A DNA stretch of 48,645 nucleotides, from assembly GCA_902627495.1 (NCBI GenBank), contig CACOJS010000013.1, positions 1 through 48,645 on the forward strand, in the 5' to 3' direction. How positions within the stretch are numbered: position 1 is the first letter of the stretch; the number at the start of each line of letters is the position of its first letter. Source of the DNA: Hydrogenophilales bacterium (GTDB lineage Bacteria > Pseudomonadota > Gammaproteobacteria > Burkholderiales > Eutrophovitaceae). Below the pieces are notes generated by a model. The model was not told the origin of the DNA and did not search any database. It saw only the letters and a program-made list of their open reading frames with translations. Below, one piece after another: positions 42,119-48,645 of this stretch. Both the position numbers and the translations under genes were made by a program.

Positions 42119-43306
42119 TTAAATTTGCTTCCACTTTTTGCGAGGTTGCACATATTCCGTGGGAGCCGCGGTATCACTCAATTTTGCAAATCGAGCTCTT
42201 TGATGGGCCGAGTCACCAAACATTAAATCTATCGCTTCAAGCCTCTTAAAATAATGGCCAACCGCCATTTCTTGCGTCATCCCCATACCGCCGTGAAGCT
42301 GAATAGCCTCCTGCCCAATTTCCCGCCCCACTCTTCCAATATATTCTTTTGCAGCTATTAAAGACCTTCGTCTCTCAAGAGGGTCATCAAATTCTAAAGA
42401 GCCTGAAGCCAAAATGGCCATCGACCTTGCCTGCTCAACTTTTATAAACATATCGACAGCTCTATGTTGCAGAGCCTGAAATCTAGCAATAGGCACTCCA
42501 AATTGTTCACGCGTTTTTAAATATTCTAGCGTCATTTGGTGGGTGCGGTTCATAACCCCAACTGCCTCAGCACAAACAGCTGCCAAAGCAAAATCAACGG
42601 CTTCCTCAATCAACGTCATTCCCTTGCCAAGCTGACCTATTACTGACTCTGGACCAACTTTTACCCCATTAAATTGGACATCCAAAGCTCGTGTCCCGTC
42701 AAACAGCGGATACTCGTGACCCCCCAAATTTTCGTCATCACATTCCACAATAAATAACGTCACCCCTTGTTCGTCATCCGCATCTCCCTCAGTCCGTGCA
42801 GAGACTATTAGCTTCTCCGCAACTGGCCCATGTAAAACCATCGATTTCTGTCCTTCCAATACCCAATTACCGCCATCGGGCTTAGCTGTAGTCCTGACAT
42901 CGCTGAGCGAAAACCTGGAATCGGCCTCCATATGGGCAAAAGATAAAAGCATGGAGCCGTCAACTATTCCTGGAAGAATTATTTGCTTCTGCCAGTCAGC
43001 ACCCCCTATATTCACTAACCCCCCTGCTATGATTACCGTGGAAAGATAAGGCTCAATAACAAGATGCTCTCCAATTGCTTCCATAACCAACATGGTCTCA
43101 ATACCGCCACCTCCGAAGCCACCATACTTCTCAGGAAAAGGGATGCCAAGTAATCCCAGTTTAGCCAACCCTTCCCAGACAGGACCAGACATAGTTTGTC
43201 TGTCGTCAATCATAGACTTTCTCAAATCGATAGAATAATTCTCTTCCAAAAACCGATTGACTGAATCTTTTAGGAGTTTCTGTTCTTCTGACAGTGAAAA
43301 ATCCAT
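42119..43306 (-). CDS. Acyl-CoA dehydrogenase small-subunit type (PimD-like)
   Basis: A 395-residue acyl-CoA dehydrogenase-fold protein. MDFSLSEEQKLLKDSVNRFL and FPEKYGGFGGGGIETMLVMEAIGE match PimD-type subunits. The C-terminal segment that holds the catalytic Glu in active family members reads FGDSAHQRARFAKL, so this chain probably lacks the base and pairs with the adjacent PimC-like chain, which has it. Such pairs form heteromeric dehydrogenases for dicarboxylyl- or ring-bearing CoA esters. It lies 35 bases downstream of the partner gene. Confidence 0.88.
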   Translation of the reverse strand: MDFSLSEEQKLLKDSVNRFLEENYSIDLRKSMIDDRQTMSGPVWEGLAKLGLLGIPFPEKYGGFGGGGIETMLVMEAIGEHLVIEPYLSTVIIAGGLVNIGGADWQKQIILPGIVDGSMLLSFAHMEADSRFSLSDVRTTAKPDGGNWVLEGQKSMVLHGPVAEKLIVSARTEGDADDEQGVTLFIVECDDENLGGHEYPLFDGTRALDVQFNGVKVGPESVIGQLGKGMTLIEEAVDFALAAVCAEAVGVMNRTHQMTLEYLKTREQFGVPIARFQALQHRAVDMFIKVEQARSMAILASGSLEFDDPLERRRSLIAAKEYIGRVGREIGQEAIQLHGGMGMTQEMAVGHYFKRLEAIDLMFGDSAHQRARFAKLSDTAAPTEYVQPRKKWKQI

Positions 43307-43341
43307 ATTTCCTAACTCTCTTCCATGTTTGTACTTTAAGA

Positions 43342-44541
43342 CTATAGTCCCAGAACTCTTTTTGATATTATATTTCTCTGAATTTCATTTGTACCACCAT
43401 AAATTGAGACTTTGCGGTAATTGAAATATCTAGAAGCTAGGGCGGCAGCATAATCTGGCCCGACTTTGGGCCCTATCCAATTATCTTCTATCGACATCGG
43501 AAGGTAGGGCAATGCATTTGGTCCAACAGCCTCCATCTGCAGCCGGGTTAACTCCTGTTGAATCTCTGTTCCTCGAAGTTTTAAAATGGACGCCTCAGGG
43601 CCCGGAGCTTTTCCCTCGGCCTCTACAGCGGCAACTCTAAGAACTGTCCACTCCAGGGCCATCAAATCAATTTCAACTTTAGAGATCTTATCTCTGAACA
43701 GAGGATCTTCAATTAATGGACGCCCTCCTAATCTCTCCTGCGCTGCTATCTGTTTCAGCCTCGAAAGTTCCCTCTTAGAGGCTCCCACTCCCGCGGTATT
43801 AGTTCTCTCGTGTGACAAAAGAAATTTTGCTATTGTCCAGCCTCTACCCTCTTCACCCACCAGATTCTCGACTGGAACTTTTACATCTTCTAACCAGACC
43901 TCGTTAATTTCCTCGCTTCCGCCATCTATGGTGGTTATCGGTCGCACCTCAACCCCAGGCTGATGCATATCAATAAGCATCATTGATATACCATTCTGTT
44001 TTTTACCTTCACGCCCAGTTCTTACAAGACAAAACATCATATCAGCTAATTGAGCTTGGGTAGTCCAGGTTTTCTGCCCATTTACAATGTAGATGTCCCC
44101 TCGTAATTCAGCCTGAGTTCTTAACGAGGCCAAATCAGACCCCGATCCTGGCTCAGAGTAACCCTGGCACCACCATTCCTCTCCTGACAATATTTTTGGC
44201 AGAAATCTGTCTTTTTGAAAATCACTTCCAAACTCAATTAATACAGGTCCAATCATATTGATTCCGAATGGTGATAACCTTGGTGCCCCTAACAGTGAGC
44301 TAATTTCATCAAAAATATGCTGCTGAAGGGCAGTCCAGTGACACCCCCCCAAACTAACGGGCCAACTGGGCGCAACCCACCCCTGTTTAAATAAAGCAGA
44401 GTGCCAACGACCTATATCTTTCTTTTCGATCGATTTGTGCTCCAAGACTTTTCTTGCAACATCCTTGGGCAAACCCTTGCTGATAAAATCTCTCACATCA
44501 GTCTGGAATTTTCTATCTTCATCAGTAAATTGTATTTGCAT
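43342..44541 (-). CDS. Acyl-CoA dehydrogenase large-subunit type (PimC-like)
   Basis: A 399-residue acyl-CoA dehydrogenase. It contains WHSALFKQGWVAPSWPVSLGG, WWCQGYSEPGSGSDLASLRT for the flavin site, VNGQKTWTTQAQLADMMFCLVRT, and SIYGGTNEIQRNIISKRVLGL, where the Glu of GGTNEIQ is the catalytic base. These features fit the large subunit of pimeloyl-CoA-dehydrogenase-like pairs (the real substrate could be another long or cyclic acyl-CoA). It is the first gene of the minus-strand PimC-PimD-MaoC-ComB-LprI set. Confidence 0.9.
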   Translation of the reverse strand: MQIQFTDEDRKFQTDVRDFISKGLPKDVARKVLEHKSIEKKDIGRWHSALFKQGWVAPSWPVSLGGCHWTALQQHIFDEISSLLGAPRLSPFGINMIGPVLIEFGSDFQKDRFLPKILSGEEWWCQGYSEPGSGSDLASLRTQAELRGDIYIVNGQKTWTTQAQLADMMFCLVRTGREGKKQNGISMMLIDMHQPGVEVRPITTIDGGSEEINEVWLEDVKVPVENLVGEEGRGWTIAKFLLSHERTNTAGVGASKRELSRLKQIAAQERLGGRPLIEDPLFRDKISKVEIDLMALEWTVLRVAAVEAEGKAPGPEASILKLRGTEIQQELTRLQMEAVGPNALPYLPMSIEDNWIGPKVGPDYAAALASRYFNYRKVSIYGGTNEIQRNIISKRVLGL

Positions 44542-44618
44542 AGACCCACCATAAAAAAAATCAACACCCTAGTTACGACCTAAAGGATAAGGTAACCAAT
44601 ATACATCGGCAACCTGAT

Positions 44619-44646
44619 TTGATAAAAAGTTGGAGTGAGCTATACT
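44619..44646 (+). promoter_or_regulatory. Sigma-70-like promoter for the aminotransferase-mlrC pair
   Basis: TTGATA (44619-44624) and TATACT (44641-44646) are separated by 16 bases, each matching five of six consensus bases. The predicted start near 44653 gives a leader of about 50 bases before ATG 44704, which is preceded by GGAGG. The intergenic region also faces the minus-strand acyl-CoA dehydrogenase operon. Confidence 0.55.
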
Positions 44647-44703
44647 TTCTACTGCTTGGGATTCGCTGCGTGACCGTCTATTATTAGTAATGGAGGATGT
44701 GCT

Positions 44704-46056
44704 ATGTATAAAAGAGAAAGCTTGGAAATAACGCCAGATCGTCAGAAACAAACCGTAAACTTAGATCCACTATGGCTTCCATTCACACCTAACCGCCAGT
44801 TTAAGTCAACACCTCGCTTAATTGCAGGGGCTAAGGATATGCACTACTTTACTGATAACGGACAATCAATTCTAGATGGTATATCGGGTTTATGGTGCGT
44901 AAATGCAGGGCACTGTCGCGACAGAATAGTAGAGGCAATTCAGTCCCAAGCAAAAAAATTAGATTACTCCACAGCTTTCAACGTGTCCCATGAAGGTGCT
45001 TTTAACGCGGCCGAGGCTATAGCCAATATCGCACCCGATGGACTAGACCATGTGTTCTTTACTAACTCGGGCTCTGAGGGGGTAGACAGTGCGTTAAAAA
45101 TAGCAATTGGTTATCACAGAATAAAAGGTAGCGGACATCGCCACAGGTTGATTGGACGAGAGAAAAGTTATCACGGTGTTGGTTTTGGTGGGATGTCGGT
45201 CGGAGGGATTGTTCCCAATAGAAAGATGTTCAGCATGTCACTCCTTCCAGGAGTGGATCACCTATCTCATACACTTGATATTGAAAATAATGCATTTACC
45301 CATGGTCAGCCACAAAGTGGGTTGGAACTTGCCAATGAACTCGAGGAAATAGTTCGGTTACATGATGCCACAAACATTGCAGCCGTTATTGTAGAGCCGA
45401 TCGCAGGATCGGCTGGAGTATTAGTGCCGCCTGTAGGTTATCTTAAAAGACTACGAGAGATTTGCGATAAGCATGGAATACTACTAATCTTTGACGAGGT
45501 AATAACCGGATTTGGTAGAACTGGCAATGCTTTTGCGTCTCAAACTTTTGATGTCACACCAGATATGATTGTTTTTGCAAAAGGTGTGACAAACGGAACA
45601 GTCCCAATGGGAGGGGTAATAGTCAAAAGGGAAATCTATGATGCATTTATGACTGGTCCGGAGTGGGCAATAGAGTTTTATCATGGTTACACCTATTCAG
45701 GTCACTCCTTGGCTACAGCAGCCGCAAATGCAACACTCCAGACCTACGAACTGGAAGGTTTATTTGAGAGAAGTAAAGTTCTTAGTCCATATTTTGAAGA
45801 CGCAGTTCATTCTCTAAAAGGTTTGCCAAATGTTATCGATATTAGAAATTACGGACTTATGTGCGGTATTCAACTATTGCCTGTAGAAAATAAACCTCTT
45901 CAAAGAACCCATGATGTTTTTGAGAAATGCTTTGAAAAAAATGTGCTTGTTCGAGCAGCAGGAGAAAATATTGCCTTAACGCCTCCCCTTATAGCTAATG
46001 AAGAAGACATTGATCTTATTGTTGATACCTTAAGGAACGCTATTAGTAGAGCGTGA
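44704..46056 (+). CDS. Class III omega-amino acid--pyruvate aminotransferase
   Basis: A 450-residue PLP enzyme strongly resembling beta-alanine (omega-amino acid):pyruvate transaminase. It has LWLPFTPNRQFKSTPRLI at the start, the GLWCVNAGH motif, FFTNSGSEGVDSALK, IFDEVITGFGRTG with the pyridoxal-contacting Asp, and Lys293 in FAKGVTNGTVPMGG for the Schiff base. It would move the amino group of an omega-amino acid or amine to pyruvate. GGAGG lies about seven bases before ATG 44704. The mlrC gene follows 60 bases later on the same strand. Confidence 0.92.
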   Translation: MYKRESLEITPDRQKQTVNLDPLWLPFTPNRQFKSTPRLIAGAKDMHYFTDNGQSILDGISGLWCVNAGHCRDRIVEAIQSQAKKLDYSTAFNVSHEGAFNAAEAIANIAPDGLDHVFFTNSGSEGVDSALKIAIGYHRIKGSGHRHRLIGREKSYHGVGFGGMSVGGIVPNRKMFSMSLLPGVDHLSHTLDIENNAFTHGQPQSGLELANELEEIVRLHDATNIAAVIVEPIAGSAGVLVPPVGYLKRLREICDKHGILLIFDEVITGFGRTGNAFASQTFDVTPDMIVFAKGVTNGTVPMGGVIVKREIYDAFMTGPEWAIEFYHGYTYSGHSLATAAANATLQTYELEGLFERSKVLSPYFEDAVHSLKGLPNVIDIRNYGLMCGIQLLPVENKPLQRTHDVFEKCFEKNVLVRAAGENIALTPPLIANEEDIDLIVDTLRNAISRA

Positions 46057-46115
46057 TAACAAAAATGTACCGGTTTATATGGTCAACCTAAACTTATGAA
46101 AAAGGTTGGAAAACT

Positions 46116-47588
46116 TTGAAATTTGTAATAGCTCAGATGGAGCATGAAACCAATACCTTCTCACCGGTACCTACGCCTTGGGATTCTTTCGGCCCAGACG
46201 GACCTTTCATTGGAAAAGAAGTCGTATCCGCAATGACGGGAACCAAAACTCCGATTGGAGCTTTTTTAGATATAGCAAATAAAGAGCGGGCGGAATGTGT
46301 AACCCCAGTGTCGGGATTGGCTCTTCCTAGTGGTCCGGTTGACATGCAGGCATATGAAAGATTTTGCGACCTTATTTGTGCCGAAGTAATCAAAGGTTGC
46401 GATGCGGTTTTTCTGGACCTACATGGTGCAATGGTGGTAAAAAATGGCCCTCTTGATGGCGAAGGTGTTCTGTTAAAAAAATTACGTGACATTAATCCAA
46501 CATTACCTATCGCCGTGTCTCTGGATCTGCATGCGAATGTAACCCCTCTGATGGTCAATAATTGCAGTGTAATATCAGGTTATAAAACCTATCCTCACAT
46601 TGATATGTATGAAACAGGCCAGCTGGCCGGCTCTATATTGATCGAATACCTTAAAGGCAGGCTCGACCCAGTCATGGTTTGGCAAAACACACCAATCTTG
46701 GCCCACACCCTTAAAATGGACACACAAAAAGGAGCCATGAAAGATTTTGCTATGTGTGCAAAAAAAGCAGAAAGAGGTAATGTCTTATCAGCCTCAGCAT
46801 TTGGTGGCTTCCCAATGGCAGATATCCATGATGCGGGCATGAGTGCAGTGGTAGTTACGAATGGAGACAAACAATTAGCTGAAAGAACCTGCGAAAATAT
46901 AATCCAAACTGCATGGGAAAAACGAGAAGATTTTATATGGACAGATATTCCATTAGTTGATGCTATCAGATCAGCAAAAAAAATAAACAAAGGACCTGTA
47001 CTCCTTGTCGATCACGCCGACAACTGTGCCTCCGGCGGAACCCAAGATACTATGCACGTTTTAAAGGAAGCTCTAAACCAGGGGCTTACGAACATTGGAG
47101 TTGGACCAATAAAAGATCCCGTCTCCGTTGAAATAATGACTAAAGCAGGCATAGGGGCAACAGTATCCATAGATTTAGGTGGCAAATTGAATATGCCGGC
47201 TATAGGTAAGTTAGGTGAACCACTGAAGTTAAGTGGCGTTGTAAAAGCTATAACTGATGGCAAATACATTGTTTCAGGCCCACAGTTTACTGGGATGACG
47301 ATGCACATGGGAAAAACAGTAGTTCTAAAGACCCAACATGCCGAGATTGTCGTTACTGAAAAGCTCCAGGAGCCGTTAGATGTTGGGGTATTTTCTAGTG
47401 TAGGGATTGACCCAACAAAAAAAGACTATTTATTACTAAAATCTAGGATGTACTTTCAGCCTGTTTTCAGCCCTATGGCAACAGACATAATTTACTGCAA
47501 TGGAGTTGGGGTGACGTCATCTGATTGGACCTTATTCAAATACCAGAATGTCAGACGCCCTATTTACCCTTTGGACAGATTTGATTAA
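46116..47588 (+). CDS. M81-family metallohydrolase (MlrC-like)
   Basis: A 490-residue MlrC-family protein. EHETNTFSPVPTPWDSF supplies the N-terminal metal-binding His/Glu, AVFLDLHGAMV and SLDLHANV carry further metal ligands, and VLLVDHADNCASGGTQDT is characteristic. MlrC hydrolyses linearised microcystin fragments, but most relatives act on unknown amide substrates. The start is TTG 46116; an ATG at 46096 opens a frame that stops after seven codons. It is adjacent to the omega-aminotransferase and converges with sufU. Confidence 0.9.
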   Translation: MKFVIAQMEHETNTFSPVPTPWDSFGPDGPFIGKEVVSAMTGTKTPIGAFLDIANKERAECVTPVSGLALPSGPVDMQAYERFCDLICAEVIKGCDAVFLDLHGAMVVKNGPLDGEGVLLKKLRDINPTLPIAVSLDLHANVTPLMVNNCSVISGYKTYPHIDMYETGQLAGSILIEYLKGRLDPVMVWQNTPILAHTLKMDTQKGAMKDFAMCAKKAERGNVLSASAFGGFPMADIHDAGMSAVVVTNGDKQLAERTCENIIQTAWEKREDFIWTDIPLVDAIRSAKKINKGPVLLVDHADNCASGGTQDTMHVLKEALNQGLTNIGVGPIKDPVSVEIMTKAGIGATVSIDLGGKLNMPAIGKLGEPLKLSGVVKAITDGKYIVSGPQFTGMTMHMGKTVVLKTQHAEIVVTEKLQEPLDVGVFSSVGIDPTKKDYLLLKSRMYFQPVFSPMATDIIYCNGVGVTSSDWTLFKYQNVRRPIYPLDRFD

Positions 47589-47605
47589 TATCCTTTCCTA
47601 TGAAG

Positions 47606-48037
47606 CTATACGGTAACCTCTGTTTTTCCATCCAACGCAGCCTCGAGCGTTTTCCATCCCAAAGAGGCACAGTTGACCCTGGACGGAAATTTTGCCAAAG
47701 TTTTAAAGACAGCATGTAAATCACCACCGTATCTGAATCGTTGAGTGTTTCCCGTGATAAACTTTTTGAACTCATCAATAGCCAAATCAGCCTCGCTTTT
47801 AGACTTACCCTTTAATAACTCAGTCATCATTGAGGCTGACGCCATAGATATCCCACAACATTCACATTGAAAACCAAGGTCCGAAATAATGTCTCGATCT
47901 AGCCTAACAAAAAGACTGAAACGATCACCACAGAGTGGGTTTATTCCTTCAGCGTGCCGTGTCGGGTCATTTAGGTTTCTATAATTTCGGGCGTTTTTTA
48001 TATGATCCATCATAATATCATCGTACAAATCACTCAC
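47606..48037 (-). CDS. sufU: SufU-type iron-sulfur cluster/sulfur-transfer protein
   Basis: A 143-residue SufU/IscU-fold protein. LYDDIMMDHIKN at the start, NPLCGDR with C36 and D38 as zinc ligands, QCECCGISMASASMMTE (C58, C60, C61) and VNCASLGWKTLE with C123 fit SufU. It accepts sulfur from a cysteine desulfurase in the SUF pathway. The start is GTG 48037 after AGGAG at seven bases. No sufS, sufB, sufC or sufD gene is adjacent; its neighbour upstream is the HisD-family gene, ten bases away. Confidence 0.9.
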   Translation of the reverse strand: MSDLYDDIMMDHIKNARNYRNLNDPTRHAEGINPLCGDRFSLFVRLDRDIISDLGFQCECCGISMASASMMTELLKGKSKSEADLAIDEFKKFITGNTQRFRYGGDLHAVFKTLAKFPSRVNCASLGWKTLEAALDGKTEVTV

Positions 48038-48047
48038 TTAACTTCTC

Positions 48048-48645
48048 CTAGTTGGAAACCTTGGGCTTGTAGCGCCTAACCCTTAAATCAGCCTGTGCCT
48101 TATGGCCAGCAAACCCCTCAATAGCACACAATCTAGAACAATATTCACCAATTAAAAAACTTGCCTTTTCCGATACCCGCTGGTAGGTGCATGTCTTGAT
48201 GAACTTGCCGACCCAGAGGCCTCCAGTATACCTTGCGGCCTTCCTGGTAGGCAGGGTATGATTTGTACCAATCACCTTGTCCCCAAAAGATACATTAGTT
48301 TCAGGACCAAGAAATAAGGCACCGTAATTTCTCATTTCACGGAGAAAATAATCTGGTTCTCGCGTCATTACTTGAACATGCTCTGATGCGATTTCGTCAG
48401 CTACCTTTACCATTTCTCTCTCATCTTCGCATAGGATAACCTGTCCATATTCTCTCCAAGCCTCACCAGCCACCGAAGCAGTTTCAAGAGTCTTGAGCTG
48501 CTGCACCACCTCTCTCATGGTGTCTTCGGCCAAAGATTGGGAGGTAGTAAGGAGAATAGCTGGTGAATTAGGCCCATGCTCAGCCTGGCCAAGTAGGTCT
48601 GTTGCACAGATCTCCCCGTCAACGGAATCATCAGCAATGATCAAA
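48048..48645 (-). CDS. HisD-family dehydrogenase, partial (sulfopropanediol dehydrogenase-like?)
   Basis: About 199 C-terminal residues; the gene continues past the right edge. [28 protein letters not shown], the catalytic EH pair in ASEHVQVMT, and [17 protein letters not shown] with a zinc-binding His identify the histidinol dehydrogenase family. The [27 protein letters not shown] ending differs from biosynthetic HisD (which has GYTATCSSL there in E. coli) and, from memory, resembles HpsN-like dehydrogenases of sulfonate catabolism. No other his genes are nearby. The exact substrate is uncertain. Confidence 0.85.
   Translation of the reverse strand, partial: LIIADDSVDGEICATDLLGQAEHGPNSPAILLTTSQSLAEDTMREVVQQLKTLETASVAGEAWREYGQVILCEDEREMVKVADEIASEHVQVMTREPDYFLREMRNYGALFLGPETNVSFGDKVIGTNHTLPTRKAARYTGGLWVGKFIKTCTYQRVSEKASFLIGEYCSRLCAIEGFAGHKAQADLRVRRYKPKVSN

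Noticed and set aside
48048..48645. Assignment of the partial gene as histidine-biosynthetic hisD
   Set aside because: The C-terminal [10 protein letters not shown] motif differs from biosynthetic HisD and no his genes flank it, so only family membership is claimed.

Overview
The window looks like a chromosomal segment of a free-living, probably marine, gammaproteobacterium of moderately low GC content. This rests on the Gram-negative envelope genes, a complete gammaproteobacterial-type type II secretion system (T2SS) including GspN, abundant acyl-CoA dehydrogenases, a molybdenum hydroxylase and dense, often overlapping gene packing. It is an inference from gene content, and I cannot name the genus. 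I see no rRNA, tRNA, CRISPR array, insertion sequence or prophage.

Region 1 (1-14251, all minus strand) makes and exports a surface polysaccharide. The transcription order is GDP-L-fucose synthase (fcl), a large Wza-like outer-membrane exporter, a Wzz/KpsE-type chain-length protein, manC, gmd, a second Gmd-like dehydratase, a zinc-finger C-methyltransferase, two SDR epimerase/reductases, two GmhA-type sugar isomerases, a HAD phosphatase and an APH-type kinase cut by the left edge. manC, gmd and fcl make GDP-mannose and GDP-fucose. The second Gmd paralogue with the GmhA proteins suggests an additional GDP-linked deoxyheptose or branched deoxysugar.

Region 2 (14491-28534, plus strand) starts with a 50-residue lipoprotein with a strong ribosome binding site and a 758-residue secreted protein with six spaced cysteine pairs. 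A strong hairpin terminator follows, lying inside the start of a TonB-like inner-membrane protein. An extended -10 promoter then precedes the T2SS genes gspG-H-I-J-K-L-M-N-D-E-F. A short GspC without a PDZ domain comes last, behind its own possible promoter. The lipoprotein, exoprotein and TonB-like trio attached to the T2SS is the least explained part of the window.

Region 3 (28550-48645) is catabolic. It begins with a D-2-hydroxyacid dehydrogenase, an MhpD-type hydratase and glutaryl-CoA dehydrogenase (plus strand). Minus-strand genes follow: an SDR, XdhC, a strong terminator and the IorAB-type molybdenum hydroxylase. Next come an acyl-CoA dehydrogenase, thioesterase, MaoC hydratase and HpaI-type aldolase, divergent from a DapA-family lyase. 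A minus-strand operon then encodes a two-subunit PimC/PimD-like acyl-CoA dehydrogenase, another MaoC hydratase and a ComB-like phosphatase. The right end has a class III omega-aminotransferase and an MlrC-family protein (plus), then SufU and a partial HisD-family dehydrogenase (minus). The whole region is consistent with degradation of organic acids through CoA thioesters, but the substrates cannot be read from the sequence.
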